A stretch of 64,000 bases of DNA from Sphingomonas trueperi (GCF_011927635.1 NZ_JAATJB010000011.1:104838-168837), one strand, 5' to 3'. Shown: positions 1 through 8,128, counted from the stretch's first letter. Notes: generated by a model from the letters alone, not told the origin. Made by a program: numbers and translations.

Positions 1-2
1 CC

Positions 3-308
3 CACTCACGTACGGACTGGGTTGATCGTCAGAATGCCAAGCAATGCGAGGCTTGCGGTCGATCCGATGTTCCGTGTCAGGTGCACCATATCCGGGGGAT
101 GGCCGATGTTTCGCACCGCGGTTTTGTCGTGAGAATGAAGGTGGCACGCGCCCGCAGGACGGTGGTCCTGTGCGAGCAATGCCACTGGGATACTCACAGA
201 GGCCGCCTGCCCGATCTACGGCAAAGTGATGGTTCGTCACAGTGGAGAGCCGCATGCGGTGAAAGCTGCACGTGCGGTTCGGCGGGGGGATCAGGGCTGA
301 CTCCATGA
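3..308 (+). CDS. Group II intron reverse transcriptase/maturase, C-terminal HNH endonuclease part (partial)
   Basis: This is the tail of an intron-encoded protein, open from the window edge with no start visible. It shows the Cys/His pattern of the En domain found at the end of group II intron proteins: QCEACGR, then VHHIRGMAD, then VVLCEQCHWDTH. These are CxxC, HH and CxxCH elements that bind zinc and cut the target DNA strand during retrohoming. The frame continues through the domain V hairpin to a TGA at 306-308. Whether the natural protein stops that late is uncertain, since most end before domain V. The RT and maturase domains should lie upstream of the window. Confidence 0.8.
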   Translation, partial: HSRTDWVDRQNAKQCEACGRSDVPCQVHHIRGMADVSHRGFVVRMKVARARRTVVLCEQCHWDTHRGRLPDLRQSDGSSQWRAACGESCTCGSAGGSGLTP

Positions 309-329
309 GCAGCACCAATCCTACCCGAC
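247..329 (+). ncRNA. Group II intron domains V and VI
   Basis: Domain V is 247-280 (34 nt). It starts GAGCCGCATGCGG, carries a GTGAAAG segment, and closes with CGTGCGGTTC, which pairs back to the start. This is the catalytic hairpin that binds the two metal ions. Domain VI follows at about 285-321: GGAUC..GCUG pairs with CAGC.ACC.AAUCC and leaves an unpaired A near the 3' side, the expected branch-point position. Pairings were read by eye. Confidence 0.85.
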
Positions 330-670
330 TGACCGAAGCAATGGGACCATGCGAGGACCACTGCCCGCGGCACATACTCGATCTTCTCACCCCCACCGAC
401 CGGGAGCATGCCATCGACTGGCGACGGCGCTGCGCCGAGAATCTGAAGCGGCGGGCCCGCAAGCTCGAGGATGGCGATCGGATCAGGCTGGAGACGCCGC
501 TCACCTTCAACGATGGTCACGTCGGCCAGGAGTTTGTTGTCGAGAAGCGCGGCCGCAAGCTGTGCTTCCGGAATCCTGAGACCGGGTGTCGTTACCGAAT
601 CAGCCGCTTCATGGATCGGCAGTGGCAAATTGTGCCGACCACCAAGGTCCACAAGACGATCTTTGCCTGA
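330..670 (+). pseudogene. DUF6927-family protein, 3' exon, interrupted by the group II intron
   Basis: After the intron boundary an open frame runs about 113 codons to TGA at 668-670. Its sequence (TEAMGPCEDHCP, then RIRLETPLTF, then YRISRFMDRQWQIV) matches my recollection of the C-terminal half of DUF6927 proteins, which are common on plasmids and ICEs and have no known function. The N-terminal exon lies before the intron, outside the window. A spliced transcript could restore the protein, so this is an intron-split gene rather than necessarily a dead one. The family call comes from memory of its conserved motifs. Confidence 0.7.
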
Positions 671-710
671 GCCGGTGAGCCGGTATCATGTCTTCCGAAG
701 AGGAACCCCC

Positions 711-911
711 ATGTTTGCTCCCGACCCCGGCCTTTCGCCGAAGCGTCTGCTCCTGTGCAGTCGCGAGAATGCCCAGCGCGTCGCTACGCGCCTTTTTGAC
801 CTGCAGCCCGGCCGCGTCAGCATCGTGCGAACCGGCAATCCGCTGCAGCCTTTCCGCGTCTGCACCATGCCCTGCCGCGGCGAGCGTGTTGAAGTCGAGA
901 TGGTGTCCTGA
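711..911 (+). CDS. Small hypothetical protein (66 aa)
   Basis: A short frame starts at ATG 711, preceded by a GAGGAA Shine-Dalgarno-like stretch at about 702-707. It ends at TGA 909-911, which overlaps the next ATG by one base (TGATG), so the two are probably translated together. The product is basic, soluble and without a recognised domain; it contains three cysteines. Co-translation with the downstream secreted nuclease is the only hint about its role. Coding status rests on the ribosome binding site and the overlap. Confidence 0.55.
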   Translation: MFAPDPGLSPKRLLLCSRENAQRVATRLFDLQPGRVSIVRTGNPLQPFRVCTMPCRGERVEVEMVS

Positions 912-1426
912 TGCGCCTCCTCGCACCCTCCCTTCTCGCGATGGTGATGCTCGGTCCGGCCGCGCCGAGCGGCGCACAGACGTTTGAAGCGCAGGCGCGC
1001 GCGCTCGACGGCGACACCGTTGCCGTCGACTTCCGATTGCTCGGCGTCGATTCCTTCGAGCGCCGACAGCTCTGCCAGCGCGCTTCCGGATGCTGGCCTT
1101 GCGGCAAGGCCGCCCAGGATCTCGCAGCGAACGCCCTGCGCTCGAGGACCGCGGTGATCCGCCTCACCGCTGCCAACTCTTACGGGCGACGTATCGCGAC
1201 GGTGACGATGGCCGGCAAGGACCTCGGGGAACGCCTCATCCGCGCCGGTCTTGCCGTGCCCGAAATCCAGTATCTGAAGAACGACCCCGGTCGCGCTACC
1301 CGGTACCGGGCAGCGTTCGCGCAAGCGAAGGCGAGCAGGGCAGGGGCCTTCGCCGGCACATGGATCGAACCATCACGCTGGCGCCACGGGGAGCGTCTTC
1401 GCTGCGAGCGACGACCGGCCCCCTGA
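911..1426 (+). CDS. Secreted staphylococcal-nuclease-like (SNase/TNase) protein
   Basis: The first ~22 residues form a signal peptide (MRLLAPSLLAMVMLG.. ending near GAQ), so the protein should act in the periplasm or outside. The mature part is an SNase OB-fold. ALDGDTVAV (residues ~31-39) supplies the Ca-binding Asp. R42 (FRLLGVD) and E50 match the catalytic Arg/Glu of staphylococcal nuclease, and YGRRIATV (91-98) supplies the second Arg. A Cys-rich insert (CQRASGCWPCG) lies just after the active-site loop. Such proteins hydrolyse DNA or RNA and are frequent on conjugative elements. At 171 aa it is family-sized. Its stop lies 4 bp from the end of the convergent gene at 1430. Confidence 0.82.
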   Translation: MRLLAPSLLAMVMLGPAAPSGAQTFEAQARALDGDTVAVDFRLLGVDSFERRQLCQRASGCWPCGKAAQDLAANALRSRTAVIRLTAANSYGRRIATVTMAGKDLGERLIRAGLAVPEIQYLKNDPGRATRYRAAFAQAKASRAGAFAGTWIEPSRWRHGERLRCERRPAP

Positions 1427-1429
1427 CAA

Positions 1430-1918
1430 TCAGGCCGACGGCATCGTCTCCGCCCACCAGGACGGACCCTGCTCGAATTCGCCATCGAGCTTCACCATCG
1501 GCCCATCAGGCGTATCGGCGACATAGGGATTGATGAGCGGCATCAGCGTGGTCTTCATCCGCTTCTGCTCTCCCGCGACGCGGCCCCTTCGTTCCAGAAG
1601 GTCCTCGAGCCACTCAAGATCGTCGAGCATGGCGACGACGCCGCGGCCCGCAAGGCAGAAGTAGATGCAGCGCTGGAAGTCGTCAGCACCATCGTTCGCG
1701 AGGATCGCTGCCAGCTTCAGCTTGCCACCGGGCACGCCTTCATGGACCCAGCTGACCGCCTCGCGCAGCTCACGGACGGAATAATAGGCGTCCTCGACGT
1801 CGATGCCGATCGCGGCGTTCGCGATCATCCTTCGCGTCGGTCGGTTGTCGGCATCCAGCGCCGCGTCCCGCAGCGTGATGTCGAGGTCGAACCGTTCTCT
1901 GAATCTGGCGGCCGCCAT
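1430..1918 (-). CDS. Hypothetical protein (162 aa), convergent with the SNase gene
   Basis: A full frame starts at ATG 1918 (MAAARFRERFDL..) with an AGGAG ribosome binding site about 7 bases upstream on the minus strand. No domain was recognised. The protein is acidic, with two aromatic-containing central helical stretches (DDFQRCIYFCLAG and DLEWLEDLLERR), and the C-terminus is rich in Pro, Gly and Trp. It is transcribed divergently from the DpdA-like gene, and only 86 bp separate the two starts, so they may share a control region. Confidence 0.72.
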   Translation of the reverse strand: MAAARFRERFDLDITLRDAALDADNRPTRRMIANAAIGIDVEDAYYSVRELREAVSWVHEGVPGGKLKLAAILANDGADDFQRCIYFCLAGRGVVAMLDDLEWLEDLLERRGRVAGEQKRMKTTLMPLINPYVADTPDGPMVKLDGEFEQGPSWWAETMPSA

Positions 1919-2004
1919 GGCAAATCTCCTGCGACCGGGAACGTAACGTGAACAATAGTTCCCGTCAACCGCGTCGTCTCCCCACCATTCAGAAGGCGCA
2001 ATCG

Positions 2005-3018
2005 ATGGATATCGAGATCATCGTCGGGCTTCCGCACCTTGGCGCCGGTCCGATCCTCAGGCGAGCCTGCACGCTGCGGCAGCCCACGCTGATCTCCGCG
2101 AACTGTCTGTCGCGCTGGTCAGACCGGCGCGGCTGGCGCGAATGGACGGGCTGGCGGCTCGATCAGCTTCGAAACGCACGAGGCCTGGCGTCGCTCTGCC
2201 TCGATTCCGGTGGGTTCGTCGCAGCGGCCCGCTATGGCGGCTTCCCATGGTCGCTGGCGGACTATGTCTCGCTTGCAGCTGCCTATCCCTTCAGATGGTG
2301 GGCGAGCGCCGACTATTGCGTCGAGGCCGAGATCGCCGCCGACCGAGAGGAGGTCATCGACCGGCTCGCCCGGACGATCCGCGCCAACCGCGATTGCCGC
2401 AGGCTCGCCGAGGACCAAGGCAACGCCGATACCTTGATCCCGGTGATCCAGGGCCGGCGGCCGACCGACTATGAGCGGTGCGTCGACGCCCTCTGGGGCT
2501 CGCTCCGGCCTGGGGCGCTTATTGGCGTCGGAAGCATGTGCCGGCGCGACATCCATGGACCGGAAGGTCTCATCGCTGTCGTCGATCACCTCGACCAGAT
2601 CCTGCCGATTGGTGTCCGGCTCCATGCCTTCGGCGTGAAGGGGACAGCGCTGCCATTCTTGCTTCCGTTCCGCCACAGGATCGCTTCGATCGACAGCCAG
2701 GCCTATGGGATCAGCGCGCGACGGGCGGCCCACACTGCCCGCACCCCCAAGACGGACGAGTTCGTCGCCGATCACCTGGAGCGTTGGGTGGCGGGCCAGC
2801 AGCGCAGGCTGAGCTTGCCGCCACAGCGGCTGCCCCAGCAGCTCCACGCCGAGCGGGAGAACCCTCCGTCCGATCCTTGGGAAGCGGCGATTGCGCGAGC
2901 CCGTTCGGAAATCCGTGACCTCATCGAGTCCGGCGATCTCGACCATGACGAGATTACCGCAGCCTGGGTCGAGCAATGGGCCGCTGACATCCACCGAAGG
3001 CAAGCCGCCGAGCAATGA
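2005..3018 (+). CDS. DpdA-like (tRNA-guanine-transglycosylase-related) DNA deazapurine modification protein
   Basis: The protein (337 aa) has the TIM-barrel hallmarks of the TGT/DpdA superfamily: LDSGGF (residues 66-71), PVIQG (146-150), GVGSMCRR (174-181), LHAFGVKG (206-213) and SIDSQAYG (228-235). Family knowledge: TGT enzymes swap guanine for a 7-deazapurine in tRNA, and DpdA homologues do this in DNA. The GSMCRR and SIDSxAYG forms are those I associate with DpdA rather than tRNA TGT. The frame opens at GTG 1948, but ATG 2005 is preferred because AGAAGG (1991-1996) precedes it by 8 bases. No preQ0 synthesis genes (queC, queD, queE) are nearby, so substrate would come from elsewhere. That this homologue acts on DNA is inferred. 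Confidence 0.8.
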   Translation: MDIEIIVGLPHLGAGPILRRACTLRQPTLISANCLSRWSDRRGWREWTGWRLDQLRNARGLASLCLDSGGFVAAARYGGFPWSLADYVSLAAAYPFRWWASADYCVEAEIAADREEVIDRLARTIRANRDCRRLAEDQGNADTLIPVIQGRRPTDYERCVDALWGSLRPGALIGVGSMCRRDIHGPEGLIAVVDHLDQILPIGVRLHAFGVKGTALPFLLPFRHRIASIDSQAYGISARRAAHTARTPKTDEFVADHLERWVAGQQRRLSLPPQRLPQQLHAERENPPSDPWEAAIARARSEIRDLIESGDLDHDEITAAWVEQWAADIHRRQAAEQ

Positions 3019-3117
3019 AGAGGGGAGGGGGAAGGGCAGGGTTGAGCATCAGGCTCGACGGAAAGAAGGCGCGCACCCGCGAAGGAGGCGCGACGCCAAT
3101 CCCGAAGGAGACCCGCC

Positions 3118-4758
3118 TTGACCCCATCGCATCCGAATGCAGCCACGACGCTGTCGCTCTCCAAGATCATGCTTGGATACAATCCACGTCGCTATTTCGA
3201 CCGAAAGAAGCACGAGGACCTGGTCGCGTCGTTCCGGCTGCGCGGCATGCTTCAGCCGATGCTTCTCCGCCCGGCAGCCGACGTCGACGACACCTACGTC
3301 GTTGTCGCGGGAGGCCGCAGGTATCGGGCCGCCCTCGAGGCTTTCGGTCCAGAAGGGGAGGTGCCCGTCGTCATCCGCGAGATGACCGACCAGGAAGCGC
3401 TGGAAGCGGCGATCGACGAGAACGACAATCGCGACGATGCGTCGGAGACGGAGCAGGCGGACGCCGCCGTTCGGGTTCTCGCCGCCTGCCAGAATGATCG
3501 CGCCGAGGCGGCGCGGCGGCTCGGCTGGTCCCAGGCCAAATTCGACCGCCGCCTCGCCCTCGCGAATCTCTCCGACGCCGTGAAACTCGCGCTCGATGAG
3601 CGCCGCATCAAGGTCGGCCATGCCGAGCTGCTCGCTGCCATTCCGGCGGACAAGCAGGACAAGGCTCTCGACACGATCACCGCTTCCGGTCTCGACGTCG
3701 GCAAGACGCGCGATCTCTTGATGCGCGTCACGCAGGATCTAGCCAACGCCTGCTTCGACAAGACCGAATGCATGGCCTGCCCGTTCAACTCCGGAACGCA
3801 ACGAGCCCTCTTCGAAACCCATGTCGATGAAGGCCATTGCACCAATCCCGGTTGCTTCCAGCTCAAGACCGAAGCAGTCGAGAGGGCGCAGATCGAGGCC
3901 CAGGAGCGCGCTGCGGCTGCGGCACAGGCCGAGGCCGCCGATCGGCAAGCTGACGGTGGCGAAGGGGAAGCTGCTCCCGACGCGGACGAGCTGGCAAATA
4001 CCGACGACGATGGCGACGGTGCAGCCTCGCGTCCAGGGGTTCGAGCGACCGCGGTCGCAGCCAATCGGTCGTCGTCCGGCGCGATCGTCAAGCCGGCCGC
4101 CCGGGCTGACGGTGCGACCGTCTCCGTCAAATCGATCGCCGGCCGCACCGCCGACCTTCGGGAGGCGACCTGGCGAACGGCGCTTGCCCGGGGCCTCGCC
4201 GATAATCCCTCCCATGCGCATGCTGCGATCCTCGTCGCCGGCCTGACGGGTACGCTCGCGCAGATCAAGCCGGCCACCTTGACGTCCCGCGCCGGGCTGC
4301 TGGTCAGCCCTTCGTTTCCCGACCTGAGCTTCGGAGAGAAGATCGAGGGGATCCGCGCGCTTTCGGACGCGCAGGCAGCGACCGCCCTTGCCGCGATCGC
4401 AGCGGCCTATGCGCGCGACGTGCAGTCGTTCGCGCATGTCGCCGACCTTGCCCGGGCGTTCGCAATCGACATCCGGCACGGCTGGCGTGTCGATCGATCC
4501 TTCCTGGAGCGGTACACAAAGGACGAGCTCAAATTCATCGCTCAGGAGTGCGGCCTCATCGCGCACTTGGGCGAGAAGGCGTTCGCGAAGCTGCTCGCTT
4601 CCAAGAAGGCCGACCTCGTCGCCGGGATGCTCAACGCGGTCGGCTTCGATTGGACCGGCCGCCTGCCGAGCGGCATGACCCTCGACGGCAAATACGGGCC
4701 TCCTCCGGCTCCTCTTCGCGCCGAAACCGACCGCGGTGTTTCCGCGATCGCGGCCTGA
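3118..4758 (+). CDS. PRTRC system ParB-family protein
   Basis: A 546-aa ParB-related protein that opens the PRTRC cassette. The N-terminal ParB/Srx-type domain shows NPRRYFD (22-28) and GGRRYRA (65-71), the nucleotide-binding motif of ParB CTPases. An HTH-like region follows (EAARRLGWSQAKFDRRL, ~130-146). A Cys cluster at residues 212, 218, 221, 241 and 246 suggests a metal site. Then comes an Ala/Glu-rich linker and a C-terminal domain ending near residue 530. The start is TTG 3118, chosen because GAAGGAG (3104-3110) lies 7 bases upstream. The PRTRC cassette is a conserved plasmid/ICE gene set of unknown job; ParB likely binds DNA. Confidence 0.9.
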   Translation: MTPSHPNAATTLSLSKIMLGYNPRRYFDRKKHEDLVASFRLRGMLQPMLLRPAADVDDTYVVVAGGRRYRAALEAFGPEGEVPVVIREMTDQEALEAAIDENDNRDDASETEQADAAVRVLAACQNDRAEAARRLGWSQAKFDRRLALANLSDAVKLALDERRIKVGHAELLAAIPADKQDKALDTITASGLDVGKTRDLLMRVTQDLANACFDKTECMACPFNSGTQRALFETHVDEGHCTNPGCFQLKTEAVERAQIEAQERAAAAAQAEAADRQADGGEGEAAPDADELANTDDDGDGAASRPGVRATAVAANRSSSGAIVKPAARADGATVSVKSIAGRTADLREATWRTALARGLADNPSHAHAAILVAGLTGTLAQIKPATLTSRAGLLVSPSFPDLSFGEKIEGIRALSDAQAATALAAIAAAYARDVQSFAHVADLARAFAIDIRHGWRVDRSFLERYTKDELKFIAQECGLIAHLGEKAFAKLLASKKADLVAGMLNAVGFDWTGRLPSGMTLDGKYGPPPAPLRAETDRGVSAIAA

Positions 4759-4794
4759 CGGCCCTCACTCCCTCCGAAATAAGGACTGACAATC

Positions 4795-5226
4795 ATGCTG
4801 ATCGCAAGTCTCTTGCCGTTGCTCGGCCGCTACTCGCTTGGATTCGACCTCGTCGCGGGTCCGGGCGAGACCGTTACGTTGACCGTCATCCCTCGCGCAA
4901 CGGAGGGCAAAGCCCAGCGCCTCGAGACGGGAGAGCTGCGGCCGATCTCGATCACGGCGACGGCAGCGGAGATCGACATCGAACTCGCCAAGGGGGCAGA
5001 CGGCGCGCTCGGCCAGCTCATCGCTTCGCGCAAAACGCTCGCCGAGCAGATTTCCGAGCAGCGCGAGGCGGCCGAGGCCGCACGCGCGGCATCGGCGGAA
5101 GCGGCCAAGGCGAAAGCCGCCTCCACGGCGCCGCGACCGTCCCCGACGAGCAGCTCGCCGGCCACGCCGCCTCCGGGCTCGCCTCCGGCCGATGCCAAGT
5201 CGGACGAACCCGCCAGCCTCTGGTGA
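4795..5226 (+). CDS. PRTRC system protein E
   Basis: A 143-aa protein at the position and with the form of PRTRC protein E. It has a short N-terminal beta-rich domain (LGFDLVAGPGETVTLTVIP), a helical Glu/Ala-rich stretch around 80-105, and a Pro/Ser-rich tail that looks disordered. ATG 4795 follows an AAGGA ribosome site and sits 36 bp after the parB-like stop, so the genes are cotranscribed. The biochemical role of PRTRC E is unknown. The assignment rests on length, order in the cassette and recollection of the family. Confidence 0.8.
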   Translation: MLIASLLPLLGRYSLGFDLVAGPGETVTLTVIPRATEGKAQRLETGELRPISITATAAEIDIELAKGADGALGQLIASRKTLAEQISEQREAAEAARAASAEAAKAKAASTAPRPSPTSSSPATPPPGSPPADAKSDEPASLW

Positions 5227-5266
5227 GCACCTCGAGCCCCTGTCCAACGCCAAGGAGTACGCCCCA

Positions 5267-5473
5267 ATGCAGATCAACCAGCTTGACCGCGCCTATCGAT
5301 ATGACGGCATCGATCTCCCGGTTCCGCCGCATCTCGCCCACGACCCGCAGGCTCTGCGAGCCTATCACGCAACGCTCTACCCGGCGATCCTCAACGCCGA
5401 GACGGTCGACGTTGGCGTGACCGGCGGCGTCCACGTCACCGAGTACCGCCGCGCCGTCGGCACCAAGGGTTGA
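5267..5473 (+). CDS. PRTRC system protein C (prokaryotic ubiquitin-like, Prok_Ub type)
   Basis: A 68-aa protein preceded by a clear AAGGAG 11 bases before ATG 5267. It reads as a compact beta-grasp-sized protein (MQINQLDRAYRYDGIDLPVP.. to ..GTKG) and ends exactly on Gly at the stop codon. Family knowledge: PRTRC C proteins fall in a small ubiquitin-like group that travels with E1-like ThiF and JAMM proteins. An exposed C-terminal Gly is what such a system would activate. The C-terminal Gly is seen; conjugation is inferred. It lies between PRTRC E and F in the usual order. Confidence 0.83.
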   Translation: MQINQLDRAYRYDGIDLPVPPHLAHDPQALRAYHATLYPAILNAETVDVGVTGGVHVTEYRRAVGTKG

Positions 5474-5545
5474 TCGTGCCCCGCCGCCACGGCGGAGCCA
5501 TCCCCGCCGCACCGCGCAAGACGCTTCTCGAATGGATCGAGTTCG

Positions 5546-6637
5546 ATGATGGCAACGCAACCGGCATCTCCCAGCCTTCCTGCAGCATCCAGGCCCGGGC
5601 CCTCCATGCGCAGCTCGCGCTCGAGCCCACTCACCGAAGCCACTCCCCCGAGCCCCTTCAGCCACCAGCAAGCCTCCGACTTCCGCCGCTCGGCTGATCT
5701 CGCGGGCCGATCGGTTGAGATCTCGCCGGACATACCACGAACCTTCGACCAGCCTCTTGCACGACACCATAAGCTGATCGGGCGTTGGGTGGCGTCGCGC
5801 GAGAAGGCGACGAGACGATATTCCCGCTGCGAGGCGCGACGGCGCATCGAGCATGTTTTCATCTCTGCCGCTGGCGAGGCGCTGCGTCCGATCGATCTCG
5901 CCGAGCTTCGCGTGGTCGTGCTCAACGGCGAGTCCGAGGGAGCGCCGGCGATCGTGATCATCTGCGAGAGCATCGGCCAACTGGATCTCGGATGGATCGA
6001 GACCAGCGAGGCGCCGATCGCCTGGCGCGCGGCTGCCTACGTGGCGCTCGAGCAGACCCTGGGGGCTGCCCTGCCGATCTTCGGCTACCAGGATCTCTTC
6101 GACGAAATATCCAATTACTATTGGGACGGCGAGACCGACGATGACGCCGCCCGCCAGTGCCTCATCAACTATCACGGCGCAGATCCCGGCGACCTCGACG
6201 AAGTCGCCCTGCCGTCGACCATGGAGGCCAAGAAGCCCGCATGGATGATCGCGGCGAATGCAGCGCCGCTGGCGAAGCTGCCTCTCGACCTTCGCAAGGC
6301 ACTACGCGAACTCCGCAGCGCTCACGACGCGCTTCGGCTCCTGCCGGGAGATTGCAACGCCTGGCACTTCGACGGGCAAATTCTCTACGAATATGTTCCC
6401 GGCCTTGAGGAATGTTCGACGCTGCCCCCGTTGACGCTCGTGCCGGTCGAGTTCTTCGCGGCCGAGGTGGACGATGTCGGACGCCACGGCATGGAATACG
6501 GCTTCATGGATGTCGCGGGGATCTGTCCGCTCTCCGAGGCCGCGCACGTCGAGCGATGGTTCGCGTCGCTGCGGACCGGCGCTCACTTCCTGCTCGCTGC
6601 GCAGCAGCTGATCCAGCTCGATCCCGACAAATTGTGA
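5546..6637 (+). CDS. PRTRC system protein F
   Basis: A protein of up to 363 aa in the cassette slot of PRTRC F. The N-terminal ~50 residues are low-complexity Ser/Pro. From about residue 60 it becomes a folded acidic protein with recognisable blocks (VVVLNGESEGAP, GYQDLFDEISNYYWDG, GDCNAWHFDGQILYEY). No enzyme motif was recognised. The start is uncertain: ATG 5546 has no good ribosome site, and a start 20 or more codons later is possible. Its stop is 7 bp before the next ATG. An overlapping +1 frame from TTG 5470 is open for 75 codons but judged spurious. Confidence 0.75.
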   Translation: MMATQPASPSLPAASRPGPSMRSSRSSPLTEATPPSPFSHQQASDFRRSADLAGRSVEISPDIPRTFDQPLARHHKLIGRWVASREKATRRYSRCEARRRIEHVFISAAGEALRPIDLAELRVVVLNGESEGAPAIVIICESIGQLDLGWIETSEAPIAWRAAAYVALEQTLGAALPIFGYQDLFDEISNYYWDGETDDDAARQCLINYHGADPGDLDEVALPSTMEAKKPAWMIAANAAPLAKLPLDLRKALRELRSAHDALRLLPGDCNAWHFDGQILYEYVPGLEECSTLPPLTLVPVEFFAAEVDDVGRHGMEYGFMDVAGICPLSEAAHVERWFASLRTGAHFLLAAQQLIQLDPDKL

Positions 6638-6644
6638 GGCCCCC

Positions 6645-7472
6645 ATGCCGGACCATAGCGCCCATTTCGAAGCCACCGCCGGAGGCATGGTGCTCACCAA
6701 CGCCATCCTCCTGTACCGCACCGAGACCCCCCGCGGACTCGATCCCCACCGCGCCCCCAGGCAGGATGGACATGCCTTCGCCAGCATCCATCATGTCGAG
6801 CATGGCGGCGAAGGCGGGCCGACGATCGCCGCCGGCACGCCGCTGACCCGCGCCCACCTTCGCCAATGGACCGAGGCGCTCGGGCGCGCAGCGCCGCCTC
6901 AGATCCTTCCCCACAATGTGCTGGTTGCCCATCGCGACATGCTCGCCTGGTGGACGCCCGAGCAGGTCCGCCCGGCTTATTTCGATCTGTCCACACCGCC
7001 GGCCGGCCTGCGCGTTCTCGCGCAACGGACGATCCGGCCCGTTCCGTATCCCGCCCAGCTGTTCGTGGCGACGCCGCGCCGGCTCGGGGTCTATGCACTC
7101 GCCGAAAATGAGCGCCCCTCGGCGACCACGCGGGTGCTCCACTCGCCGGTCCTCAACGTCTTCGTCGATGGCTCTCTCTGCTGGGGGAACATCCCGAGGC
7201 CGCGCACGCTGGACGTCGCGGCCATCCCCGACTTCGAGCGGGCGCTGTTCGATTCCTGGTCGACGCACCCCAATCCCGGGCAGGAGCTGACCGTCACCGG
7301 CAAGGGTGGCCTGCTGAAGCTCTGGGACGACCTTGCGGCGCGCCAGGCGACGCGCTTCCCGGTGAGGCGCCTCCGGCCGTTCACCGGCACGAGCCAGCGA
7401 CCTCCATCGAGAAAGGCCAACGCCGAACCGATGACGCTCGAGCGGCTGATCGCTGAAGGCGCGGCGTCATGA
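6645..7472 (+). CDS. PRTRC system protein B (E2-like, Prok-E2 family D type)
   Basis: A 275-aa protein placed as PRTRC B. The central part (about 163-210) has an E2/UBC-like active-site layout: HSPVLNVFVDGSLCWGN, with Cys179 after a beta hairpin, followed by helix DFERALFDSWSTHPN. Family knowledge: PRTRC B overlaps a prokaryotic E2-like family found beside E1-like ThiF, JAMM and ubiquitin-like genes. The Cys and its setting are seen; thioester chemistry is inferred. The gene overlaps PRTRC A by ATGA at 7469-7472, indicating coupled translation. Confidence 0.83.
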   Translation: MPDHSAHFEATAGGMVLTNAILLYRTETPRGLDPHRAPRQDGHAFASIHHVEHGGEGGPTIAAGTPLTRAHLRQWTEALGRAAPPQILPHNVLVAHRDMLAWWTPEQVRPAYFDLSTPPAGLRVLAQRTIRPVPYPAQLFVATPRRLGVYALAENERPSATTRVLHSPVLNVFVDGSLCWGNIPRPRTLDVAAIPDFERALFDSWSTHPNPGQELTVTGKGGLLKLWDDLAARQATRFPVRRLRPFTGTSQRPPSRKANAEPMTLERLIAEGAAS

Positions 7473-8128
7473 CCGTCCTCGCCGACGATCCGACCGCGGC
7501 CGCCATTCTCGCAGCGGCGCCCTGTTATCCGGTTCCGCCGGTCGGTCGGTCCCCCGCGATCGACGCGGTACGCGCCTCCCGCACAAGCCAATGTCTCGCG
7601 GTCGGGAGGGACGGAGTCATGCTCATCGTGCGACGGCCATGGCTCGAGCTCGACATTCCCGTCACGCCGCCGTTTCCCGCCTACCTGCCTTATGGGAGCG
7701 TCGGCGAGCGCCGGGCGGAACTACGCTGCGGGCTAATGCCCCGCGAACTGCTCGGCCGGATTCTCGATCACTTCCGAGCGGCCTTGCCCAACGAAGCTGC
7801 CGCCTTCGTCCTGTGGAACGAGAATGAGCGAAGCTTCTCGATCCACTACCCCCAGATCGACGATGCCACTCCGTCCCGCGTGACCTATCGGTCCCCGATT
7901 CTGGCGCCCGACCAACATCTCATCTGCGACATCCACAGTCATGCGCATGGCGCGGCATTCTTCAGCGCGACGGACGATGCCGACGACGCGCACTCCACCA
8001 AGATCGCGCTGGTGCTCGGCCGTCTTGGTCAACCGGAAGGACCCGCCATCGCTTCGCGATTGTGCGCCGGCGGGATGTTCCTGCCGCTGCCGCGCAGCCC
8101 GTTTTCAGGAGACGACGATGCAGCCTGA
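7469..8128 (+). CDS. PRTRC system protein A (JAB/JAMM-type metallopeptidase)
   Basis: A 219-aa protein with an intact JAMM zinc motif: H156-S-H158-x7-S166-x2-D169 within DIHSHAHGAAFFSATDD. An upstream Glu (E118 or E120, in VLWNENERSF) could complete the site. JAMM enzymes cut isopeptide or C-terminal bonds of ubiquitin-like proteins, so this would process or remove PRTRC C. It overlaps PRTRC B at its start and ThiF by 11 bp at its end (ATG at 8118 inside the last codons), so the three are translated as a unit. The zinc motif is seen; the substrate is inferred. Confidence 0.87.
   Translation: MTVLADDPTAAAILAAAPCYPVPPVGRSPAIDAVRASRTSQCLAVGRDGVMLIVRRPWLELDIPVTPPFPAYLPYGSVGERRAELRCGLMPRELLGRILDHFRAALPNEAAAFVLWNENERSFSIHYPQIDDATPSRVTYRSPILAPDQHLICDIHSHAHGAAFFSATDDADDAHSTKIALVLGRLGQPEGPAIASRLCAGGMFLPLPRSPFSGDDDAA

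Larger units (their letters stand above)
1..329 (+). mobile_element. Group II intron, 3' end (5' part outside the window)
   Basis: The window starts inside a group II intron. Three layers support this: the C-terminal HNH domain of an intron-encoded protein, a 34-nt domain V, and a domain VI-like stem that ends in CTACCCGAC. The last two bases of that motif (AC at 328-329) fit the usual AY 3' boundary. The sequence after 329 continues directly as a DUF6927 reading frame, so the intron sits inside a gene. The 5' end and most of the reverse transcriptase are not in the window. The exact boundary is an inference from family rules. Confidence 0.88.
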
